From a bacterium HR28 (GTDB lineage Bacteria > Chloroflexota > Chloroflexia > Thermomicrobiales > Thermomicrobiaceae), in assembly GCA_002898255.1 (NCBI GenBank), contig BEIE01000001.1:248001-312000 (forward strand): 64,000 nucleotides of DNA. Direction: 5' to 3'. Positions within the stretch are counted from its first letter, which is position 1, and the number at the start of each line of letters is the position of its first letter. The position numbers were made by a program, and so were the translations under genes. Positions 55,159 to 64,000 of the stretch are shown here, in pieces. The notes below the pieces were generated by a model. The model saw only the letters and a list, made by a program, of their open reading frames with translations, made no database searches and was not told the origin of the DNA.

Positions 55159-56145
55159 CTACCCGCGGAGGGCAAACGGCACGTACGACTGCTCACCGAG
55201 CAGATGTTTTTCGATCTTATAAAGTTCGAGTCGCAAGGTAGTGCGGTAGGAGACCGAGCGATTGAGCACTGGGTGGCGATACGTTTCCTGCAAGGTTTGC
55301 TCCCAGGCCTCCACAACCAGCTTTCGGCCGTCGTCATCGAGAAAGACACCTTCCGCACCAGTCACAAAGTGACGTCGCTGGAGCTGCCCACGGTTGACCA
55401 GGCGGAAGATCAGCCGATCGACCAGGACTGGCTTAAAGACCTCGGCCACGTCCAGATTCAGCGTATGCCGGCGGAAGTTGGTTTCGTGGAGGTAGCCGAT
55501 CCGTGGATCGAGGTGTGTCTGATAGATCTGGGCGAGGACCGCGGTATAGAGGAGAGAGTTCCCGAACGAGATCAGGGCATTTGTCTCGTCGCGAGGTGGC
55601 CGACGGGTGCGTGGGCCGAAGGGGAACTCGGCGTCGATAATACTCGGCCAGACAGCATAGTACGCCTCGCGGGCATGACCTTCAACGGCCATCAGGGCAG
55701 CAGGTGAGTCGGCCTGCTCCAGGTCGACGAGCGCTCGTTCGACGATATCCAGTGCATCCTGGGTATCGACATTGCGCCGTCGGTAGTACAGCATCACAGT
55801 CCGGATATTGCGGAGTGCGCCGCGGACGAAGGCGCGGGCAAGAGTGAGGCGACGAGTGCTATCCAGATAGTGTTCGACCTGGCGGAGGAGAAGTGCGCCG
55901 CTGGAGAGGTATTCGCGTGGGTAAAACGTTCCGGTGTAGTAGCCGTAGCGGTTGAAGAAGTGGAGGAGGATTCCCTCGCGCGCGACGAACTCGAGGAAGC
56001 GCTTATTGAGGTCAACCTCGCCGAAGATATAGAGTTCGCTGACCTGTTCGATAGGAAGGAAGCGTTTCCCTTCGTCGGTCTCGAGCACAATCGTGTTCTG
56101 ATGACGAGAGAGTCGGCCGGAGGAAAAGACGTAGACAGGCTTCAT
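55159..56145 (-). CDS. cas1: CRISPR-associated integrase Cas1
   Basis: This 328-aa metal-dependent integrase inserts spacers at the leader end. It has MKPVYVFSSGRLSRHQNTIV, PIEQVSELYIFGEVDLNKRF, NALISFGNSLLYTAVLAQIY with the first catalytic Glu in the preceding DETNALI, DPRIGYLHETNFRRHTLNLD (His) and VAEVFKPVLVDRLIF (Asp/Glu side). The ATG at 56145 overlaps the cas4 stop by 4 bp and has GAGGGAGCAG upstream. The frame is open for 28 codons before it. Confidence 0.97.
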   Translation of the reverse strand: MKPVYVFSSGRLSRHQNTIVLETDEGKRFLPIEQVSELYIFGEVDLNKRFLEFVAREGILLHFFNRYGYYTGTFYPREYLSSGALLLRQVEHYLDSTRRLTLARAFVRGALRNIRTVMLYYRRRNVDTQDALDIVERALVDLEQADSPAALMAVEGHAREAYYAVWPSIIDAEFPFGPRTRRPPRDETNALISFGNSLLYTAVLAQIYQTHLDPRIGYLHETNFRRHTLNLDVAEVFKPVLVDRLIFRLVNRGQLQRRHFVTGAEGVFLDDDGRKLVVEAWEQTLQETYRHPVLNRSVSYRTTLRLELYKIEKHLLGEQSYVPFALRG

Positions 56146-56735
56146 CGTTTCTGCTCCCTCGTCCGTGTAGTGCGTGCTGAGCGGCGCTCCATCCTGGCCG
56201 AGGGAGGGATCGGCTCTTCGGCGATCCAACAGAACTCATAGTAAGCGCAGTGCGTGCAGGCAGGGATACGAGCGGGAGGTGGGGGAGTGGGCTGGGCCAG
56301 GAGGGCCTGGACTTGGGCAATCGCCTGGCGCACCTCAGCTTCCAGTTCGGGGGTGAGCTCGACTGGCTCGACACGACGCTGCTCGGGGTAGCGCAGCTCG
56401 CCGCGGACGTGGAGGCCAGCCTCACGGAGCCGGAGGAGGTAATAGCCGAGCTGGAGTCGCTGTGCATGTTGGGCGCGTGGCGAGCGCTTCACCTCACCGA
56501 TGACGAGCGCTTCGTCCTCGTCCGCATCGGCAGGGCGGCGTCGGAGCACGTCGACCTTCATGCCAGGGAGAGAGAGCTCCTTGCGTTCGCGGGGATACGC
56601 TGACTCCGCGAGCAACCGTCCCAACGCCAGGAGCTCGTGGTCGTGGTATCCCTCGATGGCGTGACCGGCGAGCCAAATCTTTCGGTTGCAGATCCCGACA
56701 TAGGACATCAGTGTTCCGGTGACAATACCTTCCAT
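56142..56735 (-). CDS. cas4: CRISPR-associated exonuclease Cas4
   Basis: This 197-aa RecB-type nuclease trims prespacers. It carries Cys16 in GICNRKIWLAGH, Asp62 (GMKVDVLRR), Glu81 and Lys83 (IGEVKRSPRAQ), the QLGYYL helix, and the cysteine cluster CTHCAYYEFCW at 160-169 for a 4Fe-4S cluster. The ATG at 56735 lies 13 bp after the cas3 stop. It overlaps cas1 by 4 bp, suggesting coupled production of the adaptation proteins. Confidence 0.95.
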   Translation of the reverse strand: MEGIVTGTLMSYVGICNRKIWLAGHAIEGYHDHELLALGRLLAESAYPRERKELSLPGMKVDVLRRRPADADEDEALVIGEVKRSPRAQHAQRLQLGYYLLRLREAGLHVRGELRYPEQRRVEPVELTPELEAEVRQAIAQVQALLAQPTPPPPARIPACTHCAYYEFCWIAEEPIPPSARMERRSARTTRTREQKR

Positions 56736-56748
56736 AGCCGCACCGCAG

Positions 56749-59073
56749 TTAGATCGCCAGGAAATCCGGAGACGCAGCGTCAGGCAAGAGTCCAAGTTCT
56801 GGATCGTAGCTGACAGCAGCCACCAACGTTCCATCTTTCAGTTGTGAGATTCGATTGGCACGATGCAACTTCCAGAATGTGCCCAGTGGCAGTGGAACAA
56901 GCAACTGGTTTGCAAGTAACGTACGTTTCTCCACACTATGGCGCGTATATTCCTCCCGAAATACTTCGGGGAGCACCTCAACACCCTGAAATAACTGATA
57001 GAACTCCTCATATGCTGTCTCGATAGTTTGAAGCGGCCGCAAGCCCTCGATGACACTACGGAAAGATGCCAGGGCTTGCTCGAACCGTTTCCCCTCATTG
57101 GTTGTCCAGCCGTCGTGATAGACCGCCTCAACCCACTCCTCAGCATCGATGGCGTTGAGGCGTGTTCCATTCGGTGGTGCAGTCTGGGCTGTCAGCTGTA
57201 GGCGCTCGATGTCGTACACATGCTGAATGATTGGATCGAACTGGCGACTGATCAGCACCGGAACCGGCCGCTTGTGCTCGTTATACCGGTTGACGCGTCC
57301 CAGACGCTGAAGGAGGTCATCGACGGGAGCAATTTCGGTCAGCATGGTATCGAAGCTCACATCGAGGGACACCTCAACAACCTGGGTGGAGACAAGGACA
57401 CGTAAATCGAGAGGAAGCTCTCCTCGTAGTGCCGCCAAGATTTTTTGCTCGCGCTCGACACGGTCACGCCTCGTGAGGCGTGCATGCAGGAGGTGCACGC
57501 CTGAGCCCAGTCGTTCCCGAAGCGCTTTGTAAAGTGTCTGTGCCTGTTGCACTCGGTTCGCAACAACCAAAACGCGTCTCCCGCTTTCCACCGAGGACAC
57601 GACGCTGCCAACAAGATCCTCCAGCGGATCATCGTGCCAGCAGAGTTCGTGGCGCGCAGTGGTGAGAAAGGCGGAGGCCCACTCGTCGCGCGCTGGAGGG
57701 GACTGAAGGCGGAACAATGGTAAAGGCGCTCCCCAGGCACGCTCGATTTCCTCACGGAGGAAGGCTGGGAATGTTGCAGACATAAAGAGGCAACGACCAT
57801 CAAGCTCACGGAGTACCCGTACGAGTTCCAGCAGCAAAGCAGTGACATGCGCATCGTAGGCGTGGATTTCATCAAAGACGACGAGCGCTCCAGTCAGTTC
57901 GGCGAGACCGAGCTCGTAGCGTTTAATCCCGAACAGCCATTTGATTAACTGAAAGGGAGTCGTTACTTTGATTGGCTTATGCACCAGTCGGTTCAGCTCG
58001 CTATCTTCCCGAGCAGCCTGATACGCCGTAGCGTAGTCATCCTCACTGCTGAAATAGCGTTGAAAGGCCACTTCAAGTGCACGGGCGTGTAAGACTCCAA
58101 CGATATCCCGTCCAAATACCTCACCAAGCGTTCGCCCCATTGCCTCGATACTCGCCTGGTAAGGGAGGATGTAAAACACGCGCTCACCCGCTCGGCGGTT
58201 GCGAGCAATCCAACGAAGTGCAGCGTGTGTCTTTCCAGCACCGGTCGGAGCAATCAGCACCGCGCTGCCAGTATGTTCGCCGAGAGCCCGCTGGAAGGCC
58301 CGCAGGCCGGAGTTCTGCAAAGCTGGCGAAGACGAAAAACGATGCCGGTAATGGTGTTCCCACTCTATCGGCAATGTTGTCTTAAGCGCTGGCACCCCTG
58401 CGCTCGCCGCATGGTCCGCCGCTAGTAACCAGCCACGCACGAGTGTGAAGAGCAGCCCATCACGAGAGCGGAATGCGTGCAGATCCTGACATTCGCTGAG
58501 AAGTTCGCGCAGAAAGGCTGCTGGAGGCTCAATGGCTGACCAATGCTCCGGGAGCCGGTACTCAGCCAAGAGAGGGACACAAGACCAAAACCTCTGAATC
58601 CACTCCCAGAACGTTGCTAGCTCCTCTACCCGCTGACGAAACTGCTCGCGGGCTTTGGCGAGAAACTCTGGCTTCAAAATGACAGGTAGTCCACAGTTTC
58701 CCTGCAACTGGGAATCAGTCAGGTCGCGGTGGTGTGTGAGCACCGCAGCACTGGCGAGCCTCCTTACGACGTGATTTGTGGTTTCTGTAGCGAGCAAGAG
58801 GGCAGTCGAAAGAACCTCGTGGCGAAACTGCCACCGGAATGAGTGGTCGGTCAGTGATCGCTGGAATCCGGTTGCGGCCTTGCCAAGATCGTGGGCAGCG
58901 GCTGCAAGGCAAAGCGCTGTCGCAAGCGTTTCCGCTCCTTGGGGGCCAAGCAGAGCTACCCAAATGGGCTGATAAGCGTGGATGACCGACTCAACGTACC
59001 GAACAACTTCGAGAGTGTGATCGCGAAGGGTCAGCGGAGGGTCGGACTTGGCAAGTGGTTCAGCGGTCACCAT
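56749..59073 (-). CDS. cas3: CRISPR-associated helicase-nuclease Cas3 (HD fused)
   Basis: This 774-aa effector nuclease degrades DNA marked by Cascade. The N-terminal HD domain has DHTLEVV (His19), AAAHDLGKAATGFQ (His61, Asp62, Lys65), RHEVLST (His85) and THHRDLTD (His114, 115). The SF2 helicase has APTGAGKT at about 275-282, VVFDEIHAYDA (DEIH at about 401), LFMSATFPAF, and VSTQVVEVSLDVSFDTMLTE then QRLGRVNRYN. The ATG at 59073 overlaps cas5 by 14 bp; an 18-codon upstream extension is not protein-like. Confidence 0.96.
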   Translation of the reverse strand: MVTAEPLAKSDPPLTLRDHTLEVVRYVESVIHAYQPIWVALLGPQGAETLATALCLAAAAHDLGKAATGFQRSLTDHSFRWQFRHEVLSTALLLATETTNHVVRRLASAAVLTHHRDLTDSQLQGNCGLPVILKPEFLAKAREQFRQRVEELATFWEWIQRFWSCVPLLAEYRLPEHWSAIEPPAAFLRELLSECQDLHAFRSRDGLLFTLVRGWLLAADHAASAGVPALKTTLPIEWEHHYRHRFSSSPALQNSGLRAFQRALGEHTGSAVLIAPTGAGKTHAALRWIARNRRAGERVFYILPYQASIEAMGRTLGEVFGRDIVGVLHARALEVAFQRYFSSEDDYATAYQAAREDSELNRLVHKPIKVTTPFQLIKWLFGIKRYELGLAELTGALVVFDEIHAYDAHVTALLLELVRVLRELDGRCLFMSATFPAFLREEIERAWGAPLPLFRLQSPPARDEWASAFLTTARHELCWHDDPLEDLVGSVVSSVESGRRVLVVANRVQQAQTLYKALRERLGSGVHLLHARLTRRDRVEREQKILAALRGELPLDLRVLVSTQVVEVSLDVSFDTMLTEIAPVDDLLQRLGRVNRYNEHKRPVPVLISRQFDPIIQHVYDIERLQLTAQTAPPNGTRLNAIDAEEWVEAVYHDGWTTNEGKRFEQALASFRSVIEGLRPLQTIETAYEEFYQLFQGVEVLPEVFREEYTRHSVEKRTLLANQLLVPLPLGTFWKLHRANRISQLKDGTLVAAVSYDPELGLLPDAASPDFLAI

Positions 59074-59779
59074 GCAGTAGCCACTCCTGCCGATAGAGAG
59101 GAACGACGATACCCGTTTCTCGGTCACGCATTAGCCAACCATCTGCCTGACGAATGTTGGCAGTCGAGGGCCGACGCTGTGTGCGTTGCCCATCAATGAT
59201 CCCAAACATTTCAACCCGCACAGGCTGTCGGTCAGGGTCAGCCGTGAAGGCAATCGGCAGATTATGCAGGACAGCGGTCACGCCATTTTGCGCAATGAGG
59301 CGGACGGGAAGAAGAACACCGAAGAGCTGCCCCTCCTCAACGGGATCCAGTATTGTTTCTGTCATCTCTTCGGTTGACGCCAAGTCCTGACTGCGACCAA
59401 GCACAAGCGGATACCGAGGTCGGCGGAATGGCTCTTGCCATTCGACCGGCAGAAAGAGCGTTAACTCCGGGTGAACCAAAAACTCGCGCCAGACAATATT
59501 GCGCTCCGAGTAGCGAGGAGTATCCTCAGGTTTCCTTCGCTCGACGCCGTAAATTGCTTCGAGATCTTTGACACGGGCATCATATGTACAACAGTAAGCA
59601 AGCCAGGGAACCTCATTTGGAAGGATCCAACGCCCCGCTACTGCAGATAGCAGCCCAAAGATCGTGGCAAGCGGCGGTACGGGAAGGGACAGCTGGTAGG
59701 CCACAAAGCTCGGTGCGCGGAACGACGCTGTGTACGCCCTCAGCCGGATACGAATCGATCGCAGTGCTCCGCGGCTCAT
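59060..59779 (-). CDS. cas5: Cascade subunit Cas5 (type I-B, Cst-type)
   Basis: This Cas5 of about 239 aa caps the 5' crRNA handle. It has the family start RSIRIRLRAYTASFRAPSFV, LSLPVPPLATIFGLLSAVAG, and the mid-region WREFLVHPELTLFLPVEWQE and RPRYPLVLGRSQDLASTEEM. The C-terminal part contains the LPIAFTADPDRQPVRVEMFG strands. ATG at 59779; a GTG one codon upstream is also possible. It follows cas7 by 21 bp. Confidence 0.9.
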   Translation of the reverse strand: MSRGALRSIRIRLRAYTASFRAPSFVAYQLSLPVPPLATIFGLLSAVAGRWILPNEVPWLAYCCTYDARVKDLEAIYGVERRKPEDTPRYSERNIVWREFLVHPELTLFLPVEWQEPFRRPRYPLVLGRSQDLASTEEMTETILDPVEEGQLFGVLLPVRLIAQNGVTAVLHNLPIAFTADPDRQPVRVEMFGIIDGQRTQRRPSTANIRQADGWLMRDRETGIVVPLYRQEWLLHGDR

Positions 59780-59800
59780 CACAAACCCATCACCTTTGCG

Positions 59801-60865
59801 TTACGCCACGCGCATGAAAGCCATTTCGACCAGCTGTGCAGCCTTCTCCAACACTGCGCCAGGCGAGTCGAGAAGTTCCACACAATCGAACGGCTCCTCA
59901 CCTGACTGAAGGGCTCGGCGCACCTCCTCTTCATTCGCAAGAATGGTTGGTCGGAAACCGACGAGAACTGAGCGGCCGCCATTGAGCGGCAGTAATCGAT
60001 CCTTGTAGTCACTCAACACAGAGCGGAACCGCTCCAGGTTGAACAGCAGCTGTTCGCTGGCTAGTGAGTCAGGCATAAACAGATTCTGGAAAGGAGCATT
60101 ACCGCCATCGACAAAACCCACCACCAGCGCAACAGGGGTCACATCAGAAAGGTTGCGAGCGAGACGAGCACCACCGCGGAGCCGGCCAAGCGCCCGGAGG
60201 AGATCTTGCACACGCCGCACCCGCTCGCCGCGTGGTAGTAGGTAAGTCGCCCGACCATTGCCATCATTGGGACCAGGCTCAAGACCATTGTGTCCCTTGG
60301 CCAGGTCCTCCGCAATATCAGCCATGGCACCAACAGCAAATCGACCCACTTCATTCAAGGCAATCGTAAAAGCACCTTGGAGATAAGTTGAATAGAGCTG
60401 TGATTCGAACGGGATGATGTCACTCCCTGCAGGAAGATTGCGCGAGAAGTGACCGAAATCATCGACAATCACATTTGGAAAGACAGAGATTAGCAGGCTC
60501 GCACGCAGCGGAGAAATCCGGCGATAGGTATCGGATCCGCCGCCGCGCTTTCGCGCAGCCATGTACCCGAAAAGGTCGTCTTCTGCGAACTCGACAGGGT
60601 TCCCCTGCGTATAAGCGCTTTTCGCTTCCCGTGTAATTGGGCTTGGCGTCCAGCCAAAGTCGCTGTAGAGCACCTCCCGCCACCAGCGGCGCCAGGCCTG
60701 CCCGGATACATAGGGGTAACGGAGGCGCCCAATTTGAATCTGCTTCACCGCGATCGTGTTATCGGTCCGTCGTCCTTCGTCCTGACCAGCGTTGTTGAGC
60801 GCCGCGCCGTTGGCTTCGATCAGCACCGCTCCAGTCACGATGGGATAGGCCACTCGTCGCTCCAT
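59801..60865 (-). CDS. cas7: Cascade backbone Cas7 (Cst2/DevR family)
   Basis: This 354-aa backbone subunit binds the spacer part of crRNA. It has the DevR/Cst2 pattern: GAVLIEANGAALNNAGQDEG, AVKQIQIGRLRYPYVSGQAW, RISPLRASLLISVFPNVIVD, LYSTYLQGAFTIALNEVGRF and FRPTILANEEEVRRAL. Several copies assemble along one crRNA. It lies 46 bp after cas8. Confidence 0.92.
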   Translation of the reverse strand: MERRVAYPIVTGAVLIEANGAALNNAGQDEGRRTDNTIAVKQIQIGRLRYPYVSGQAWRRWWREVLYSDFGWTPSPITREAKSAYTQGNPVEFAEDDLFGYMAARKRGGGSDTYRRISPLRASLLISVFPNVIVDDFGHFSRNLPAGSDIIPFESQLYSTYLQGAFTIALNEVGRFAVGAMADIAEDLAKGHNGLEPGPNDGNGRATYLLPRGERVRRVQDLLRALGRLRGGARLARNLSDVTPVALVVGFVDGGNAPFQNLFMPDSLASEQLLFNLERFRSVLSDYKDRLLPLNGGRSVLVGFRPTILANEEEVRRALQSGEEPFDCVELLDSPGAVLEKAAQLVEMAFMRVA

Positions 60866-60911
60866 TCCAACTCCTCCAATCGACCCTTGTCCGCCCAGAC
60901 TCCCAATTCGA

Positions 60912-62645
60912 CTACTGGCTCAGTGATGCCGATTCCTCTATGCCTGTCAAAGCGACAGTCGCCTCCTCTCCCTCCACAACTTCAAGATCGGGCGGAAGTT
61001 CATCCCGGGCCTGCTCAAAGAGAAACGCAAGGAGGTAGTCGCGCAACTGCCAGACGCGGCTCACCTCACCGAAGGGAACGAGAAAGAGAAAGTCACTCGC
61101 ACTCAACGCTCCTTGGCGCACCGCGCGGAGATAGACACCTCGAATCTGAGCCACCGTTCGAGCTGTACTCAGGTCAGCAAGCCACGCCTTCGGGTTCTGA
61201 AGACCACGGCGAAGCTGCTCGGCCAGTCTCTCCAGTCGCTGGATCACGCCGTCGGTTTCCAGGTATTGGGGCATTTCCAAGAGCCGCGGAAACTCCGCCC
61301 CATTGGCTTGATAACGCTGCCACTCGTAAGCAACTGCGAGTACCACATCGCGGGCAAGGCCAGCCGCCCACGGTTCATTCGGTGGAACAACTGCGGCGAG
61401 CTCGCGCGCAGTCAAGAACTGCGCTCGCACCATGTCGAGCAGGATCGCCCGCAACTCGTTCAGGCGGGCTCGTTCCAAGCGACCCAGCCACTTCTTCGCG
61501 TCATCGTGCTGGGCGAGCGTGATCCCGAGCCGTTCGAGAATGGCCAACGTCGTTGGAGCCATACCGTAAACCTCCAGAAGATAAAGGCGGTGACCGATCC
61601 AGCCCCCGAGCAGCTGCTTCCCCTCATCGCCGGTAGAGACGAGGCACTGAGAAAGCAGCGGTTCCGCACGGAGCATGCGCTGTGCAATGTTCTGGACAAA
61701 GCCTCTTCGAGCATCAGCCTTCCGCTTATCGAGATCGGGAGGAAGGTCGAGTAGTTGATGCTCGAAGTCTTGAAATGCCTGCTTCGACTCCAGGAGTAGA
61801 CTTTGCAAAAAGTCCAGGAGTGTTGCAGGGATGGGAAGAGCATCGACATAGCCACCACGATTATCATTGCTGAAGACATACGCGATCGCTGGAATGCCGA
61901 GCTCATAAATAGCTCGCAGCTGGTTCGGGAACTGTCGCAAGAGCTGAAACAGGAGGCGCACAACGGCACCTTCGACCCCAGCACTCCGCCACTCACCGTA
62001 AAAGTCGAGAGCTTGCCCCGCACTGATTTGCTTGTTGAAGTGCTGCCACCCGTATTGCTCGGCGATTTTCCCGCTCACAGTCAGTTCTTGACAATGAAGA
62101 AACCAGATCCGTCCCCCTTCGCCGGCACGCAGCACCGATAGCGGGAGAAAACGCAGGGCCAGCGTGCAGAGCCCACAGAGTTCAACGCCAAATGCCAGCC
62201 CTGGATAGAAATTGACGGCACCAGACGTCAACGGTAACCGATCCCGCCGAAGAGGGGAGAAGGTCTCCGCGGGGCGAAGATCGCCACAAACAACGCATCG
62301 CTGTAGGGAAGCGCTTTGGTCACGCACTGCGGCAATAGCACGTTTGAGGTCCTGATCCAACGCATCCCGATACTTTCGGCGGACACCATCAGGTCCATTC
62401 TTCCAGTTCGACGGGTTGACAAGCTCGCTGTTCGGGAATACCTGGGACAGTGAGCTCTTCGCGAAGGCGCGGTCGAGGTTCAGGCCGAGCGCCTGATCGC
62501 TGGTCATGATCCGCTCGAGTTCACGACAAGCAACCTTCAGGTGCCCCTCGTCAAGGTCCTCAAGCCGGTTCACCTTGGCCACAGCAGCAAGTGCTGCCAA
62601 CCCGGCATCAACGAATGGCTGCCCAGTCCAATGCACTCCACTCAT
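60912..62645 (-). CDS. cas8: Cascade large subunit Cas8 (Cst1, CXXC-CXXC type)
   Basis: This 577-aa large subunit, expected to read the PAM and recruit Cas3, carries the two zinc-binding pairs that name the Cst1 group: CVVC at 117-120 and CGLC at 157-160. The rest is mostly helical and diverged. The ATG at 62645 overlaps the cas6 stop by 4 bp. With Cst2 and Cas5 it identifies the Tneap-type I-B arrangement. Confidence 0.87.
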   Translation of the reverse strand: MSGVHWTGQPFVDAGLAALAAVAKVNRLEDLDEGHLKVACRELERIMTSDQALGLNLDRAFAKSSLSQVFPNSELVNPSNWKNGPDGVRRKYRDALDQDLKRAIAAVRDQSASLQRCVVCGDLRPAETFSPLRRDRLPLTSGAVNFYPGLAFGVELCGLCTLALRFLPLSVLRAGEGGRIWFLHCQELTVSGKIAEQYGWQHFNKQISAGQALDFYGEWRSAGVEGAVVRLLFQLLRQFPNQLRAIYELGIPAIAYVFSNDNRGGYVDALPIPATLLDFLQSLLLESKQAFQDFEHQLLDLPPDLDKRKADARRGFVQNIAQRMLRAEPLLSQCLVSTGDEGKQLLGGWIGHRLYLLEVYGMAPTTLAILERLGITLAQHDDAKKWLGRLERARLNELRAILLDMVRAQFLTARELAAVVPPNEPWAAGLARDVVLAVAYEWQRYQANGAEFPRLLEMPQYLETDGVIQRLERLAEQLRRGLQNPKAWLADLSTARTVAQIRGVYLRAVRQGALSASDFLFLVPFGEVSRVWQLRDYLLAFLFEQARDELPPDLEVVEGEEATVALTGIEESASLSQ

Positions 62646-63421
62646 CGCTCACCTGCCTCCTGCGGGCTGGCCTGTGTCTCCGCGCTTGCTCTCACCTCCT
62701 CCACATACCCAAAGCCTTGACTGTTTTTCGCACCGAGGCCGGCTTCGAGGGCTAGCCGGAGATACTCCGGCGGCCCCTCCAAGAGAAACCGCCCTACCCA
62801 GCCCTCAATCCAGGTCTCTTTGTACCGCTCCAGTCGTTTCCCTCGGGGATGGACCGCCAGCGGCCGGATCCGTACCGCACCACCCCCGCCGTTCTCCATC
62901 CCCAGCACCCGCGCCTTCCGCTGCAGGTTCGCCACCACCAGCTCGCCAAACTCCTCGTTCAGCGGGTTGTAGTACTGCGTGCGACGCTTCCCCTCGATCT
63001 CCAGCGTCCGATACACCGTGATCGGCGAAAGGGCCCGTACCACGAGCCGCTCCTCCAGCGGCGGCAACGCCAGCGTGGCAATCTCCCGCACCGCAAACTC
63101 CAACGTCGCAATGCGCACCCGGCCAAACCCCAACAAGCCCGCCGCCAGCCCCAGCGCCAGATCCCGCTCCGGCGATGCAAAGCGGAACCAGACCGGCCCC
63201 GTTACCTCTACCCCTTCACCCGGCCGATACCGCACCTCCCCATGCAGCTGCGAGAACACAAACAGCTTCAGCGGCCGTTCACCTGGCCAGTAGGCACCAT
63301 CGTGCAACGGCTGACCAATCTCCCGCGGCAAGTGCCGGTAGATCATCGCCTGCAGCGCTTCACGGTAATGCAGCGGGAGGAGCCCCAAGCGGTCCGGCTC
63401 CAGCCGGATCTCTAGACGCAC
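62642..63421 (-). CDS. cas6: CRISPR RNA endonuclease Cas6
   Basis: This 259-aa repeat-cleaving RNase has two ferredoxin-like folds and the typical C-terminal glycine-rich loop GLGAKNSQGFGYVEE. The N-terminal strand is MRLEIRLEPDRLGLLPLHYR; a His in PLHYREALQ or YRHLPREIG may be the general base. It would cleave in the repeat to leave the 8-nt handle CTTGAAAC. GTG start at 63421 with TAGGTGAG upstream. It is the first gene of the operon. Confidence 0.93.
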   Translation of the reverse strand: MRLEIRLEPDRLGLLPLHYREALQAMIYRHLPREIGQPLHDGAYWPGERPLKLFVFSQLHGEVRYRPGEGVEVTGPVWFRFASPERDLALGLAAGLLGFGRVRIATLEFAVREIATLALPPLEERLVVRALSPITVYRTLEIEGKRRTQYYNPLNEEFGELVVANLQRKARVLGMENGGGGAVRIRPLAVHPRGKRLERYKETWIEGWVGRFLLEGPPEYLRLALEAGLGAKNSQGFGYVEEVRASAETQASPQEAGER

Positions 63422-63457
63422 TGTCTCACCTACCCAATCGCATTGCTGTTCTCGCTA

Positions 63458-63487
63458 ACCATAACCGCCCGACTGATTCTCTGTCAA
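63458..63487 (-). promoter_or_regulatory. Promoter of the cas operon
   Basis: Read leftward, TTGACA (63487-63482) is followed after 18 bp by TATGGT (63463-63458). The start would lie near 63451, leaving a leader of about 30 nt before cas6. Confidence 0.7.
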
Positions 63488-63521
63488 GAGCTTCCTTCGC
63501 TTTCTAGTCTCCTCGGTCGGT

Positions 63522-63539
63522 GGGAACACTGGTGTTCCC
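63522..63539. promoter_or_regulatory. Palindrome upstream of the cas promoter
   Basis: GGGAACACTGGTGTTCCC has two perfect 8-bp half-sites around TG. It lies about 35 bp upstream of the -35 of the cas promoter, a usual position for an activator or auxiliary operator. The binding protein is unknown. Confidence 0.5.
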
Positions 63540-64000
63540 GTTGAACCACAGCTTCTCGCAAGTCCCCTCCCCACGCGCACAGCAAAACGTGACGGCGGTC
63601 GCCTGACCTCCGTGCGGTGCTGCAGATCTCCGCGCGCAGCACAAAAGAGCAGCGAGGCTCCGGAGCAGCTGCCGTACTTGCTGCGGCCGCCGGCTCGTGA
63701 CGGATGGCGTGGGCATCTCCCGCGTCTCAGGAGACCGCGACGACTAAGCAACTGCGCACCACGCCAGCAACGCGATCCGGCGGTAGTAGGTAGCCTACGA
63801 GACACGGCACTCACGCACGTACCTCTTGCTGCGTACCCCTATCACTCACCGCCTGGCGAGCGATGGGGCAGCGGACGTGAGTGGGAGGAGACGCGAGCGG
63901 TGTTCTGGTGACAACCCGCACAATGCGTGCACCATCCGCACATCACTGTTCAGCACGATTCCTTTCCAACCTGGTGCGCTCTCCATGAGGACGTCACCCA
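63540..64000. other. Window end without a recognisable gene
   Basis: About 460 bp upstream of the cas palindrome. No protein or RNA gene is recognised. Confidence 0.4.

Overview
The window is about 64 kb of GC-rich bacterial chromosome. Gene content suggests a thermophilic member of the Chloroflexota, most like the Thermomicrobia. The pointers are GC-rich codon use, paired type I glutamine synthetases, a PdxR-PdxS-PdxT vitamin B6 locus, Flp-type pilins and a large type I-B CRISPR system with Cst-type effector subunits. The taxonomic call is inference; no rRNA is present.

Layout. 1-13 kb is a sensory block: a giant tandem-PAS protein cut by the window edge, a CCA-adding enzyme, a globin-coupled chemotaxis-type sensor, a dead tyrosine recombinase fused to a MerR DNA-binding domain, a thioredoxin-like gene with an in-frame UGA at a redox-cysteine position (candidate selenoprotein), and a PAS/GAF/GGDEF/EAL c-di-GMP protein. 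13.3-16.8 kb holds two glutamine synthetase genes behind a strong promoter and a structured 173-nt leader or small RNA. 17-25.6 kb carries a lipoprotein, rmuC, a URO-D-like protein, a possible PD-(D/E)XK protein, an Orn/Lys/Arg-type decarboxylase, an unknown protein and a CvpA-zinc ribbon protein. 25.9-31.5 kb is a leftward acyl-CoA oxidation operon: acyl-CoA dehydrogenase, hexapeptide protein, enoyl-CoA hydratase, etfB, etfA and a FixC-like quinone oxidoreductase.

33.0-39.2 kb is a CRISPR array of 91 near-perfect 30-nt repeats and 90 spacers. It has a leader promoter on its left and a decayed tail of about four degenerate repeats on its right. A CX5R phosphatase gene follows directly. 40-44.3 kb is housekeeping (birA-like, corC-like, prs, glmU, tRNA-Gln). 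44.8-54.2 kb has a DegS-like degenerate kinase, two small Flp-type pilin genes, dnaJ, pdxR-pdxS-pdxT and a HypE/PurM-superfamily protein.

54.8-63.4 kb is a complete leftward cas operon, transcribed in the order cas6-cas8(cst1)-cas7(cst2)-cas5-cas3-cas4-cas1-cas2, with a recognisable promoter and an upstream palindrome. It lies about 16 kb from the array. Together they form a complete type I-B system: Cas6 processes crRNA, Cas8/7/5 form Cascade, Cas3 degrades the target, and Cas4/1/2 acquire spacers. Pairs of spacers share sequence, which indicates repeated sampling of the same or related invaders.

Start codons were chosen by Shine-Dalgarno placement, so several differ from the longest open frame. 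All functional calls come from motif reading, not database searches.
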